Shown: one piece after another, positions 1 through 7,862 of the stretch
Numbering within the stretch: the stretch's first letter is position 1
How the letters are laid out: every line of letters starts with the position of its first letter
Assembly (NCBI RefSeq): GCF_023195755.1
Contig: NZ_CP096203.1
Coordinates: 1,488,001 to 1,552,000 of the forward strand
DNA: 64,000 nucleotides
Origin: Chryseobacterium nepalense
GTDB taxonomy: Bacteria; Bacteroidota; Bacteroidia; Flavobacteriales; Weeksellaceae
Direction of reading: 5' to 3'
The notes under the pieces: model-generated
What the model saw: the letters and a program-made list of their open reading frames with translations, nothing else
Told to the model about the DNA's origin: nothing
Database searches by the model: none
Position numbers and translations under genes: made by a program

Positions 1-785
1 GCTCTTCCCAGGTATTAAATTTTACATCAAACCGCCCATAATAAAAACCTTTTACTGAAGAACAGATATCGTTAAATAAGTCAGTGAGCTTTACTGAAGT
101 TTTATATGAAACATCATAAAATGTTGCTCCCCGTGCATGATTTCCAATAGTACTTAAGAGTATTTGTTCATTTTCATTGGGAATATAGTTGATTTTGTGG
201 TGGTCATCATGAAAAATTTTTAAGTAAAACGAATGATACCGAAGATCGTATTGTATAAGTTCGCCTAAACTCTGTTTGCCATCTCCCGTAACTATAATGC
301 CTTTCTTTTCTACAATGCCAGTGATGAAACCCTTATCCTCATTCGGGAATCTGATATAGAATACGCCTATTTCATTCGGGTAATTAATATATTCTTCCAG
401 AAGTAAATCCTCATTTCCGTGATTTTCAAGATATGTTTTTACATGTTCCCGATTTCTTATCAATTCTACATTCCTGCCTCTGCAACCATTATTTGGCTTT
501 AAAATAACAGGATATTTCAGTCCGTTTTCCCGGATTATATTTTCAATTCCCTCAGTCTTTGTTTCGATCTTTACAAGGAAAGATTTTGGTCTGTATCTTT
601 GTGGTAAAAGCTGATTGACGAAATTTTTATCCTCCAGCGTCATTCCTCCATGAACGATTGCCGGATTCACCGCTCTAAAGAAGCCAAAAGAACGTGATTT
701 CATGCTAATCCAAAAGTAATAGAAAATACATGGAAGATAAACAGCCCACATAGGCCAAAACTCCCAATGGATTAAACGGTGCCAT
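1..785 (-). CDS. ATP-grasp domain protein, 3'-truncated by window edge
   Basis: I read this frame directly from the reverse strand; it is open from an ATG at 785 to base 1, so the C-terminus is outside the window. The N-terminus is a hydrophobic, Trp/Tyr-rich segment, followed by a motif (RSFGFFRAVNP) that I associate with ATP-grasp proteins of Bacteroidota. Next come LKPNNGCRGRNV and LLEEYI, which fit the ATP-binding lid and beta strands of the D-Ala-D-Ala ligase/carbamoyl-phosphate synthase fold. The family ligates a carboxylate to an amine or thiol using ATP; the substrate here is unknown. It starts 12 bases after the NRDE gene and is the last visible gene of the sigma-factor operon. A downstream ATG at 703 would drop the conserved hydrophobic N-terminus. 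Confidence 0.75.
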
Positions 786-797
786 TGGTATCGCAGT

Positions 798-1511
798 TTA
801 AACAAGAATTCTTTTCTCAATTTTTTTTGTTTGTATTGTGTTTTCTGTAAGATCGTAATACGTAAAACTAATATTCTTTTTTTCAATAACAAGCTGGGTA
901 ATGCTTACCGTAATATATTCCTCTTTTATTATCCAGTCAATTGCCGGTTCTTTTTCTATTTGGTGTTTTTTATGAAAATTGAGTATTTCATGAGCTTCAG
1001 TATCTTTACTACTCCGAAATCTTCTGAAATCTTTTTCCCTTTCATTTTCAATATGATCGTTGTATAAGGTTTTAGAAGAAAGCAGATGGCTTTCATTTTC
1101 ATCTAAAAAAAATTCATGTTTGTCTTTCCCGTCCCAAAGCAGTCTCATTAATTTTTCATCGTAAAAAACCAATAACTGAAAGGGTTCTATCCCCGACAAG
1201 TCATATCCCTGGAAAGTCTGCAAAAAATTCCCGTTTTTAACAATATCCAAAAGCACAATTCCTCTGCTTTTTTTATAAGGCGGATTGCTTGTATGCTTTT
1301 GAAAAGCCCCATTCAAAAGAATCGCTGCATTACCTTTGTTATCAATCACAAACCAGGTTCCGGATGCTTTTTTATCTTTAGGAAAATACAATCTATGATC
1401 ATTCAGCTCCAAAATATTTGGAAAAACCGCTTTCTCTCTGTTTCTTTTTTCATCCCGGTTTGACGTAATGATAACGGCATCGTTTGTTTTAAAATAACTT
1501 ACCGTGCACAT
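798..1511 (-). CDS. NRDE (TANGO2-like) family protein
   Basis: This 237-residue protein begins Met-Cys-Thr and carries the name-giving NRDE motif at residues 18-21, followed by basic residues. That is the N-terminal signature of the NRDE/TANGO2 family, where Cys2 is conserved. Family members are soluble and linked to haem or lipid handling in eukaryotes; the bacterial role is unsettled. No signal peptide or membrane segment is visible, so it is probably cytoplasmic. Its start overlaps the end of the DinB-like gene by 13 bases, so the two are likely translationally coupled, and an ATP-grasp gene follows 12 bases later. The family call is firm; the function is not known. Confidence 0.85.
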   Translation of the reverse strand: MCTVSYFKTNDAVIITSNRDEKRNREKAVFPNILELNDHRLYFPKDKKASGTWFVIDNKGNAAILLNGAFQKHTSNPPYKKSRGIVLLDIVKNGNFLQTFQGYDLSGIEPFQLLVFYDEKLMRLLWDGKDKHEFFLDENESHLLSSKTLYNDHIENEREKDFRRFRSSKDTEAHEILNFHKKHQIEKEPAIDWIIKEEYITVSITQLVIEKKNISFTYYDLTENTIQTKKIEKRILV

Positions 1512-1987
1512 GCAAGTCTAAATTTTACAGTTGAGGGGGCCACTCCGAAATTCTCAGGGATATTTTTCCATTCAAATTCTTTAAGTGCTACTTTTATTAA
1601 TGCCTGATGATGAATTCCGTGTTCAAAACAATACAGCAATTCCCGAAAATAGGTTGTTTTAAGTTCCTGCTCATTGTTTAAATGATCATGCAGAACGCAG
1701 ATCATCTCTCTATCTTTTTTATTGATTTCGGCCACTAATCTTTCGATGGTGTATAACATTTCTTTCACATTCTCTTCAAGAATCCGGCTTCTTTTTCTGT
1801 TTTCAAATGAAAATTTTCCGGAAGAATAACCAGCCAGCAATACATCATAGATTTCCAGAATATGCCTGACATGTTGCCCGATTGAACTTCCGAACAAATA
1901 TTTACTTTTCTTAGTATACAACTCATCGGAAATGGAACCTACTGTATGTGATAATTCCCTAAGATTATTTTCAACACTTTTTATCAT
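1499..1987 (-). CDS. DinB-like four-helix-bundle protein
   Basis: The 162-residue protein has the helical pattern of the DinB/YfiT superfamily. Histidines at 39 and 42 (IGQHVRH) and a second cluster at 123-127 (HGIHH) could form the usual divalent-metal site. The superfamily includes thiol transferases using mycothiol or bacillithiol and many uncharacterised members, so the reaction cannot be named. It overlaps the upstream DoxX gene by four bases (ATGA arrangement) and the downstream NRDE gene by 13, placing it firmly in the sigma-factor operon. A thiol-transfer or detoxification role would suit the redox-flavoured neighbours, but that is inference. Confidence 0.8.
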   Translation of the reverse strand: MIKSVENNLRELSHTVGSISDELYTKKSKYLFGSSIGQHVRHILEIYDVLLAGYSSGKFSFENRKRSRILEENVKEMLYTIERLVAEINKKDREMICVLHDHLNNEQELKTTYFRELLYCFEHGIHHQALIKVALKEFEWKNIPENFGVAPSTVKFRLACAR

Positions 1988-2385
1988 TTTGCGACAGCCT
2001 TTTTATTTTTAGAGAATACTGATAAAATCTGTTTTCGGTTTATAACAATTAATAATATACAAAATACAGCTACTGTTACCGCCAGATAAAAAAGTTTTCC
2101 GCCGTCATTCTGCACATCAACACCCAGTTCCGTTACATGAAATTGGATAGCACCCAGCATAAGCCCTAAACCTAAAACGGCTCCGTATAAAGTTGTTCTA
2201 GGTATTAAAATAAGAATTGAGGCAATCAATTCCAGAATACCGATTCCAATTCTCCCGTAAGGTTCCATACCTATTTTTGAAAAAATATATACAGATTCCG
2301 GTGCGGCGGAAAATTTGAAATACAGGGTTTGCAACATAATGACTACAGGAACAAGTCGGATAATCCAGTTTACAATTTTTTTCAT
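1984..2385 (-). CDS. DoxX-like family membrane protein
   Basis: This 133-residue protein has four predicted membrane helices (about residues 5-20, 46-64, 67-88 and 98-117), a short loop ending in an acidic NDGG turn, and a basic cytoplasmic tail. The topology and length match the DoxX/DoxX-like family of small inner-membrane proteins. Relatives take part in quinone-linked electron transfer or redox homeostasis, but most are uncharacterised. It lies two bases after the DM13 lipoprotein gene and overlaps the DinB-like gene by four, so all three are co-transcribed. Pairing with DM13 and YHS proteins suggests an envelope redox or metal function, which is inference. Confidence 0.82.
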   Translation of the reverse strand: MKKIVNWIIRLVPVVIMLQTLYFKFSAAPESVYIFSKIGMEPYGRIGIGILELIASILILIPRTTLYGAVLGLGLMLGAIQFHVTELGVDVQNDGGKLFYLAVTVAVFCILLIVINRKQILSVFSKNKKAVAK

Positions 2386-2387
2386 AT

Positions 2388-2819
2388 TTATTTTTTTTGG
2401 AGTAATGCGTAAGAGAATAAATGATTGTATTGCTGACAGTGTACTACAGCATATTTATAAGTATCCAAATCCGGTTTTGTTGCAAAAGTGTAAATTTGTC
2501 CTCCGTTAACGGACTTTAATTTTCCCAATGAGATGAAATTGTCCGGCTGCTGCTCCGTACTCACATATACATAAAGATCCGGCCCATTGCTTACTGAAAA
2601 GTCCTTATCAAAAGCAAGTGTATAAATACCGTTTTTTTCGTAAATCTCTGCTTTACCGCCAATATTGTTTCCGTAAGGTCCCTTCATAAAATTGCCGAAG
2701 GAAATAAGCTTGGCGTTTTCCGGTGCCATTTCCATTAAATCTTCGGTGGAAGTGTTTTCTCTTATGCAGCTTTGAAGAAAAAAACCTGCTGCAAGAATTA
2801 GGATTAAGTTTTTCATCAT
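2388..2819 (-). CDS. DM13 domain lipoprotein
   Basis: The protein (143 residues) has a lipoprotein signal peptide ending LQSC, with Cys18 as the lipidation site. The remainder is a DM13 domain: a beta-rich module with GPDLYVYVS in the middle and a single conserved Cys128 near the C-terminus (VVHCQQYNHLF). DM13 domains are predicted to have a redox role through this cysteine, often beside DOMON-like electron-transfer modules. Its start codon abuts the stop of the YHS gene, and a DoxX gene follows after two bases. It should be anchored in the periplasm or outer membrane. A second in-frame ATG at the very start makes the exact initiation codon uncertain by one residue. Confidence 0.88.
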   Translation of the reverse strand: MMKNLILILAAGFFLQSCIRENTSTEDLMEMAPENAKLISFGNFMKGPYGNNIGGKAEIYEKNGIYTLAFDKDFSVSNGPDLYVYVSTEQQPDNFISLGKLKSVNGGQIYTFATKPDLDTYKYAVVHCQQYNHLFSYALLQKK

Positions 2820-3269
2820 TTATTTATTTGCTGTTAATTTTTTCCAGTTCATATCTGCTTTAATGGTGAGATTATGCTCATCTTTGTTCCAACTGGTAAG
2901 GGTGTTGGTTAAAAATTTATTGTAAAACAGATACAGTTTTCCGTCCGTTATTTTGTAGGTTTTGGGATCTACCTGTACTTTCTTGCCATAATCTCCCATT
3001 GCAAAAGCACAATAGCCACCATATTGCGGAAGATACTTTACCGGTTCTTTCTGGAATCTGGATTTATTTTCAGGATTTATAAAATAGTAATCTGCTCCCT
3101 GATATTTAACAGTATTTTTTGCCGAACCCGGCTGCGGTTTTCCTGAAAAATAGCTCACCACATCATAGCCGTAATTGGCGACCCCATTTTCCTTGTTAAT
3201 ATTTGAATTTTGCGAAAAGAGAATACTGCTCATCAATAACAGAAAGGGAATGAAGAATTTTGTTTTCAT
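2820..3269 (-). CDS. Exported YHS domain protein
   Basis: I chose the ATG at 3269, which gives 149 residues and puts a normal signal peptide (KTKFFIPFLLL...FSQ) at the N-terminus; a longer frame from 3302 would place charged residues ahead of it. The mature part has the YHS-like layout: GYDVVSYFSGKP, then YYFINPENKSRF, YGGYCAFAMG and a closing DGKLYLFYN. YHS domains are small, possibly metal-binding modules found in copper ATPases and as stand-alone periplasmic proteins. It follows the anti-sigma gene by 55 bases and directly abuts the DM13 gene. A role in envelope metal or redox stress is plausible but inferred. Confidence 0.88.
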   Translation of the reverse strand: MKTKFFIPFLLLMSSILFSQNSNINKENGVANYGYDVVSYFSGKPQPGSAKNTVKYQGADYYFINPENKSRFQKEPVKYLPQYGGYCAFAMGDYGKKVQVDPKTYKITDGKLYLFYNKFLTNTLTSWNKDEHNLTIKADMNWKKLTANK

Positions 3270-3324
3270 TGCTTTTTTAAATTTTAAGCTTAGACGACAC
3301 AAAATTTTATTCCTTACAAAAATT

Positions 3325-3591
3325 TTACATTTTTTGTAAATTTTCTTTTATCCTTTTCTTTAATGCATCAGAAGCTTTTGTTTCCTGATCCGGAAAATTT
3401 TCATGAAAGTGATGCTGTAATACTCTGTCTATTGCTTTAGTCTGCTTATTGAAATTCCTGCAGCACTTGCAAAAAGCAATGTGAAATTTCATCTTCAGCC
3501 ATACGGAAACAGACAAAGACGTTTCTTCGGATTTAATGATGTTCAGAGAGGTATCTTCGCAGTTGTGTAAAAGGTTGTTAATAAATTTCAT
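3325..3591 (-). CDS. Small zinc-binding anti-sigma-like protein
   Basis: The 88-residue protein contains Cys11, His37, Cys41 and Cys44. The spacing (Cys-x25-His-x3-Cys-x2-Cys) matches the zinc-binding anti-sigma (ZAS) pattern, in which a zinc ion holds a helical domain that clamps an ECF sigma factor. No transmembrane helix is present, so it would be a soluble, possibly redox-sensing regulator in which thiol oxidation releases the sigma factor. It begins three bases after the sigma-factor stop, the standard arrangement for a sigma/anti-sigma pair. The motif is seen directly; regulation by oxidation or metal is inferred from characterised ZAS proteins such as RsrA and ChrR. Confidence 0.75.
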   Translation of the reverse strand: MKFINNLLHNCEDTSLNIIKSEETSLSVSVWLKMKFHIAFCKCCRNFNKQTKAIDRVLQHHFHENFPDQETKASDALKKRIKENLQKM

Positions 3592-3594
3592 ACG

Positions 3595-4185
3595 TTACAG
3601 TGTGATTTCATTTTTTTCAAGACAGCTTCTCAAGAGTGTTTTAGCCCGAAAAAGAAGCACCCAGTAATTAGACGAAGTAATATTAAATTCCTTACAAATT
3701 TTTTCAGCATCTTCATCCAGCATATATTTTGCCACGAAAACAGGCTTTAGTTTTGAAGGTAATTTTTGAAGGCAGAATTCCATGATTTTATAAAACTCTT
3801 TGCTTAGAATATAATCATCCGTGCTCTCGGAAAGGTAATTTTTGTCGATATCATTTTTCCATCTGCCAAAGTGATTCTGATTGAAAAAAGCATTTTCGAA
3901 TGATGCTCCCGTTTCATCAAGATAATCTTCATAGCTTTTGCTATTCTGACTTTTCTTTCTGTAATAATCAATGATTTTATTTTTGAGAATGCTGGTAAGC
4001 CATGTTTTTACAGATGATCTTTCTTCAAATGTACCTGCATTTTTAAAAGCTGCCAAAAAGGTATCCTGCACTATATCTTCCGCATCTTCTCTAGAATTTA
4101 CTCTGGTTATGGCGAAACTGAATAGAAAATCAGCAAATGCATCTACCCATTGTTCGGGAGCTAAACCTGAATCATTATTTTTCAT
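3595..4185 (-). CDS. ECF-family RNA polymerase sigma factor
   Basis: This protein has the sigma-70 region 2 core (DAEDIVQDTFLAAFKN) and region 2.3/2.4-like WLTSILKNKIIDYYRKK. After a linker of about 45 residues comes region 4 (LQKLPSKLKPVF...AEKICKEFNITSSNYWVLLFRAKTLLRSCL), whose helix-turn-helix reads the -35 element. It would direct RNA polymerase to a stress regulon. I use the ATG at 4185 (196 residues); a TTG eight codons upstream also fits, but a TAnnTTTG promoter element at 4207-4214 puts the likely transcript start downstream of it. It heads the operon with its anti-sigma partner three bases later, so self-regulation is likely. The long linker is typical of Bacteroidota versions. Confidence 0.9.
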   Translation of the reverse strand: MKNNDSGLAPEQWVDAFADFLFSFAITRVNSREDAEDIVQDTFLAAFKNAGTFEERSSVKTWLTSILKNKIIDYYRKKSQNSKSYEDYLDETGASFENAFFNQNHFGRWKNDIDKNYLSESTDDYILSKEFYKIMEFCLQKLPSKLKPVFVAKYMLDEDAEKICKEFNITSSNYWVLLFRAKTLLRSCLEKNEITL

Positions 4186-4206
4186 CACTGTTCTGTTTAG
4201 ATATGA

Positions 4207-4214
4207 CAAATATA
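4207..4214 (-). promoter_or_regulatory. Bacteroidota-type -7 element upstream of sigma gene
   Basis: The reverse strand reads TATATTTG here, an exact match to TAnnTTTG, 21 bases before the chosen ATG. No clear TTG sits at the expected -33 position, so this may need an alternative sigma factor such as the one it precedes. Confidence 0.4.
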
Positions 4215-4384
4215 ATAGAAAAAGATATTTCTTCAGAAGGAATTTGATGCATCGCAGAACAACCTGTTCCGATATATAGGTAATAAACTATTTTGCTTTA
4301 AAAACACTTCACATTTTCATTATGTGGGAATCCAGTTTAAAATAAAAAAGTCATCAAAATTAATTGATGACTTTATAATTGCTG

Positions 4385-4458
4385 CGATCCGGACGGGACT
4401 CGAACCCGCGACCTCCGCCGTGACAGGGCGGCATTCTAACCAGCTGAACTACCGGATC
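4385..4458 (-). tRNA. tRNA-Asp(GTC), copy 1
   Basis: The reverse strand folds into a 74-base cloverleaf with a 7-bp acceptor stem (GATCCGG/CCGGATC), D arm, anticodon loop reading GTC, and a GGTTCGAGTCC T arm; CCA is not encoded. It is the promoter-distal copy of three tandem tRNA-Asp genes repeated every 104 bases. The D loop differs by one base from the middle copy. Confidence 0.97.
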
Positions 4459-4488
4459 AATTTTTTAAAGAAACTGATAAAACTTCTG

Positions 4489-4562
4489 CGATCCGGACGG
4501 GACTCGAACCCGCGACCTCCGCCGTGACAGGGCGGCATTCTAACCAACTGAACTACCGGATC
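4489..4562 (-). tRNA. tRNA-Asp(GTC), copy 2
   Basis: This is the middle member of the tandem array, with the same acceptor, anticodon (GTC) and T arm as its neighbours. Its D arm reads TTCAGTTGG on the RNA strand where the others read TTCAGCTGG, a one-base difference that keeps the fold. Confidence 0.97.
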
Positions 4563-4592
4563 AATTTTTTAAAGAAATTGATAAAACTTCTG

Positions 4593-4666
4593 CGATCCGG
4601 ACGGGACTCGAACCCGCGACCTCCGCCGTGACAGGGCGGCATTCTAACCAGCTGAACTACCGGATC
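4593..4666 (-). tRNA. tRNA-Asp(GTC), copy 3
   Basis: This is the first-transcribed copy of the tandem tRNA-Asp array, identical in the tRNA body to copy 1. The 30-base spacers between copies are nearly identical AT-rich sequence, so the array arose by unit duplication of 104 bases. Confidence 0.97.
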
Positions 4667-4740
4667 ATTTTTTAAAGAACGTTGTTTCTTTTTTGTGATT
4701 GCAAAACTACAACTTTTTTCCTTTCCTGCAAATTATTTTT

Positions 4741-4769
4741 GAAAAAAAAGCCTTCCAAAAGTGGAAGGC
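4741..4769 (-). terminator. Intrinsic terminator of trxA
   Basis: On the reverse strand a 7-bp perfect stem (GCCTTCC/GGAAGGC) with a 6-base loop is followed by eight T residues, 23 bases after the thioredoxin stop codon. The same GCCTTCC stem is reused in the terminator after the helicase at 30127. Confidence 0.85.
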
Positions 4770-4791
4770 ATTCATTATCAAACTTATTATT

Positions 4792-5109
4792 TTACAAGTG
4801 TGCGCTTAATTTTTGAGCGATCACATCCTTTGGAGCTACACCAACTAATTTGTCAACAACTTCACCATTCTTAAAAATAAGTACTGTTGGAATATTTCTA
4901 ATCCCATACTGCATTGAGATTTCCTGGTTGTTGTCTACATCTACTTTTCCCACTACCGCTTTCCCTTCGAAATCTGTTGCAACCTCTTCGATAATTGGTC
5001 CCAACGTTCTACAAGGTCCGCACCATACTGCCCAAAAGTCTACCAATACAGGCTTATCTGATTTTAAAACTGTTTCCTGAAATGAGCTGTCTGTAATTTC
5101 TAAAGCCAT
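4792..5109 (-). CDS. trxA: Thioredoxin
   Basis: The 105-residue protein is a single thioredoxin fold with the active site WCGPC (Cys30 and Cys33), the buried Asp24 and the cis-proline at Pro74 (IPTV). It reduces protein disulfides in the cytoplasm and is recharged by thioredoxin reductase, which is not in this window. Length and motifs are canonical and there is no signal peptide. A TAATTTTG element on the reverse strand at 5166-5173 could be its promoter, although no matching -33 site is seen. It is monocistronic: a strong terminator follows, and the next gene upstream (cysteine desulfurase) is separated by 83 bases. Confidence 0.97.
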   Translation of the reverse strand: MALEITDSSFQETVLKSDKPVLVDFWAVWCGPCRTLGPIIEEVATDFEGKAVVGKVDVDNNQEISMQYGIRNIPTVLIFKNGEVVDKLVGVAPKDVIAQKLSAHL

Positions 5110-5192
5110 TTTTAATTTCTTTTATTTAATTAATATTATATTCTTGTTTACTTATAAACTATCACCAAAATTACGCCATTTGAGTAATAGAG

Positions 5193-6368
5193 TTATCTAT
5201 GCTCAACATTTGTATTTTCTATAACAAAATCTCTGGAAATTTCATGCAAAGCATCCGCTAAGGCATCAATATCTTCGGTAGTAGTCATATGGCTAAATGA
5301 GATCCGTAAAGGAGTACAGTGGTCCATTTCATCTTCAGAAAGTACCATCATCATTACCATAGATGGTTTGGATGCTCCTGAAGAACATGCGCTTCCCTGA
5401 GAAATTGCTATTCCCTTCATATCCAGCTGAAGACCGATTAAAGGATTTTTATATGGTAATAATGCGCTTAAAACAGTATAAAGACTGGTATCTTTTTCTG
5501 CGCTTCTTCCATTAAATTTAATTCCGGGAACGGTTTGTGTAAGCTTTTCTACAGCATATGCTTTAATATTCTCCATATGAGCTGCATATTCTTCCAAGTG
5601 ATTCAGAGAAAGTTCCAATGCTTTTCCCAATCCTACAATTCCGGCTACGTTTTCTGTTCCGGCTCTCAGGCTTCTTTCCTGCGGACCTCCGGTAATAATT
5701 CCTTTTAATCCGCTTGATTTTCTGATAAAGGCAAAACCTATTCCTTTCGGCCCATGAAATTTATGCGCACTGCATGATGCAAAATCTACCTGAATATCAG
5801 AAAAGTCAAGCTGCATATGTGCCATGGTCTGTACCGTATCCGAATGGAAAAGTGCATTATTGGCTTTACAAAGTTCTGCCACCTTTTTAATATCGGTAAG
5901 ATTTCCGATTTCGTTGTTGGCATGCATCAGGCTTACCAATGTTTTTTTATCTGAAGATTTCAGTAATGCTTCCAGCTTTGTAAGATCAATGTCTCCTTTC
6001 TCATCAGGACGGATGTAGTTTACTTCTACCCCTTTTCTGTTTTTCATATCCAGGATACTCTCGGAAACACATTTGTGTTCCAGAGGAGAACTGATAATTC
6101 TCTGTACTCCAAGATGATCAACGGCAGATTTGATAATCATATTATTTGATTCCGTCCCGCAGGATGTGAATATGATTTCGGCCGGAGTAACATGAAGATA
6201 ATCTGCAACCTGCCTTCTTACGTTTTCGATAAGAATTTTTGCTTCCTGTCCGAAACTGTGTGTTGAAGACGGGTTTCCAAAATTCATTTTCATGGTATCT
6301 ACCATTGCATCGATAACTTCTTCTGCAAGAGGTGTTGTAGCAGCGTTATCTAAGTATATTTTATTCAT
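5193..6368 (-). CDS. Cysteine desulfurase, NifS/IscS family
   Basis: This 391-residue PLP enzyme has the class-V aminotransferase fold. The pyridoxal lysine lies in SAHKFHGPKG (Lys203), with an upstream TSCGTESNN phosphate-binding stretch, and the catalytic cysteine is Cys328 in GSACSSGASKPS. The residues after the cysteine make a group I (NifS/IscS-like) enzyme rather than a SufS type more likely. It removes sulfur from cysteine and passes it to Fe-S cluster scaffolds or tRNA thiolation enzymes. No scaffold gene (iscU, sufU) is adjacent, so the acceptor cannot be inferred from context. A TAATTTTG element at 6478-6485 would give a leader of about 105 bases. Confidence 0.93.
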   Translation of the reverse strand: MNKIYLDNAATTPLAEEVIDAMVDTMKMNFGNPSSTHSFGQEAKILIENVRRQVADYLHVTPAEIIFTSCGTESNNMIIKSAVDHLGVQRIISSPLEHKCVSESILDMKNRKGVEVNYIRPDEKGDIDLTKLEALLKSSDKKTLVSLMHANNEIGNLTDIKKVAELCKANNALFHSDTVQTMAHMQLDFSDIQVDFASCSAHKFHGPKGIGFAFIRKSSGLKGIITGGPQERSLRAGTENVAGIVGLGKALELSLNHLEEYAAHMENIKAYAVEKLTQTVPGIKFNGRSAEKDTSLYTVLSALLPYKNPLIGLQLDMKGIAISQGSACSSGASKPSMVMMMVLSEDEMDHCTPLRISFSHMTTTEDIDALADALHEISRDFVIENTNVEHR

Positions 6369-6482
6369 TTTACTTTGAAGATTTTATTTCTACGGAATCA
6401 GTTTATTACCGAAAACAGCAGGTTAAGGATTTATTTTTCAGCTTTAAAGCTTAATCCTCATGCTGAATTTCATTTCCCAAAA

Positions 6483-7070
6483 TTAGTGAAAAAATTGATA
6501 ATGTCCTTCATTTGCCCATTGAAGCATCTGCCTGTCTCCTGAGGTATCTCCGAAAGCAATGATTTTATCATATTTACGGTTGGTAATTTCCGCCTGTATG
6601 CGAATAAGTTTTTCTTTCCCGTTACAGTTTTTTCCTATAAAATTACCCGTGAAAACTCCGTTTTTAAATTCTGCTCTTGTTGCTACAAGCTCCATCTGGA
6701 AAGCATCTGCAAAGGGTTTTGCCCAGATATCCAATGAAGCGGTTACCAAAAGACTGTGTGTATGCTCACGATCAATATTGCTGATAAAATCCAAGGCATT
6801 TTCGCGAATAATTTTCGGGTAGTAATGCTCAAAAAACTGGTTGGATTTTTTTTCTATTTTTTCCTGCGTCTGGCCTTTAAGAATAGAACCTATAAAACTT
6901 TTTTTCACCTTTTCGGTATCAGCAAGTTTTAATTTAAGTAAAACAAATAGCGGAATATGTTTCAGAAACTGCAATCTGAATTTTACAGGATCATAAAACC
7001 GCAGGTACATAAACATGGTGTCTTTGTAGGTAAGCGTCCCGTCGAAATCAAAACAATACAATTTCTTCAT
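6483..7070 (-). CDS. HAD-IB family phosphatase (possible polyprenyl-phosphoribose phosphatase)
   Basis: The 195-residue protein starts with the haloacid dehalogenase motif DFDGT (Asp8 nucleophile, Asp10 acid/base), has VTAS as motif II (about residue 110) and ends with GDTSGDRQML as motif IV. The layout matches HAD subfamily IB, the serB group. It lies 61 bases after an SDR gene that forms a tight set with an FAD oxidoreductase and a UbiA prenyltransferase. In mycobacteria the matching pathway needs a phosphatase to convert polyprenylphosphoryl-5-phosphoribose to polyprenylphosphoryl-ribose. A HAD enzyme could do that here, but the assignment rests only on position. A plain phosphoserine-phosphatase-like role is the alternative. 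Confidence 0.82.
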   Translation of the reverse strand: MKKLYCFDFDGTLTYKDTMFMYLRFYDPVKFRLQFLKHIPLFVLLKLKLADTEKVKKSFIGSILKGQTQEKIEKKSNQFFEHYYPKIIRENALDFISNIDREHTHSLLVTASLDIWAKPFADAFQMELVATRAEFKNGVFTGNFIGKNCNGKEKLIRIQAEITNRKYDKIIAFGDTSGDRQMLQWANEGHYQFFH

Positions 7071-7131
7071 TGAATTTTCTTTAATGTATCTTAACGCAAA
7101 TGTCGGAAAGATATTTTTAACTGTACATAAT

Positions 7132-7857
7132 TTAGAGCTTAAGCTTTTTAAATATAAATTCCGGAATATTCCTGATGATGAGCATAATCACTCCCCACAC
7201 CGGCAAAACGTACATTATATTTTTTCTTTTTTTATAGGCTTTGAAAATATATTCAGCGGCCTGATCAGGGCTTGCTGTAAGTGCGGGATTCAGGGGAAGC
7301 CCTTCGGTCATTTTAGTAGCCATAAATCCGGGTTTCACAGTCATCACGTGTACTTTTTTATCTGAAAGATAATTCCTGAGACCGCTCAGGTAAGCTGTAA
7401 AAGCTGCTTTTGCGCTGCCGTAAATAAAGTTGCTTTGTCTTCCACGATCACCGGCCACCGATGAAAGCCCGATAATTGTTCCGGATCTTCTGCTTTCAAA
7501 TTTCTGTACAAAATAATTAAGTACCGGAACAAGTTTCGCATAGTTGATGTCGATGATTTTTCCCGTATTCTTATTATCGTATAATCCCTCTTCGGTTCCT
7601 TCGCCCAAATATCCTACGGCACAAAACAAAAGACTGGAATTGATCTGTTCAAATGCATTGTAATCTGCTTCTTTCATCAGATCCATCCCGATTACTTCCG
7701 CCTGCTGAAGAAATTTCACATCAATATGCCTTGCAAATCTTTCTGCGGTTTCCACATTTGAGGTAATAAGATAAATTTTTTCAAACTTTTCTCCCTGTTT
7801 CAGGGCTTCTTCCACAAATGCCTGTGCTACTTCCGATGTACTTCCTAAAACGATCAT
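7132..7857 (-). CDS. SDR oxidoreductase, DprE2-like
   Basis: A 241-residue short-chain dehydrogenase with an N-terminal nucleotide-binding turn (VLGSTSEVAQAF) and the catalytic set Ser132/Ser133, Tyr146 and Lys150 (YGSAK). After the core comes a hydrophobic C-terminal segment (about residues 213-230) that could attach it to the membrane, as in mycobacterial DprE2. It begins five bases after the DprE1-like gene, so the two are almost certainly co-translated partners. In the characterised pathway this enzyme reduces the 2-keto intermediate to complete the epimerisation of polyprenylphosphoryl-ribose to arabinose, using NADH. The SDR family is certain; the substrate is inferred from context. Confidence 0.87.
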   Translation of the reverse strand: MIVLGSTSEVAQAFVEEALKQGEKFEKIYLITSNVETAERFARHIDVKFLQQAEVIGMDLMKEADYNAFEQINSSLLFCAVGYLGEGTEEGLYDNKNTGKIIDINYAKLVPVLNYFVQKFESRRSGTIIGLSSVAGDRGRQSNFIYGSAKAAFTAYLSGLRNYLSDKKVHVMTVKPGFMATKMTEGLPLNPALTASPDQAAEYIFKAYKKRKNIMYVLPVWGVIMLIIRNIPEFIFKKLKL

Positions 7858-7862
7858 CTGTG

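Noticed and set aside
3270..3302. Longer start for the YHS protein
   Set aside because: It adds eleven residues, several of them charged, ahead of a normal signal peptide; the ATG at 3269 fits export better.
4324..4527. Open frames within the tRNA-Asp array and other tRNA clusters
   Set aside because: They are translations of tRNA sequence with the usual GLEPATSA/GRDSNPRP artefact pattern.
4385..4666. Regular 104-base repeats resembling a CRISPR array
   Set aside because: Each unit is a complete tRNA-Asp, and the spacers are nearly identical rather than unique.
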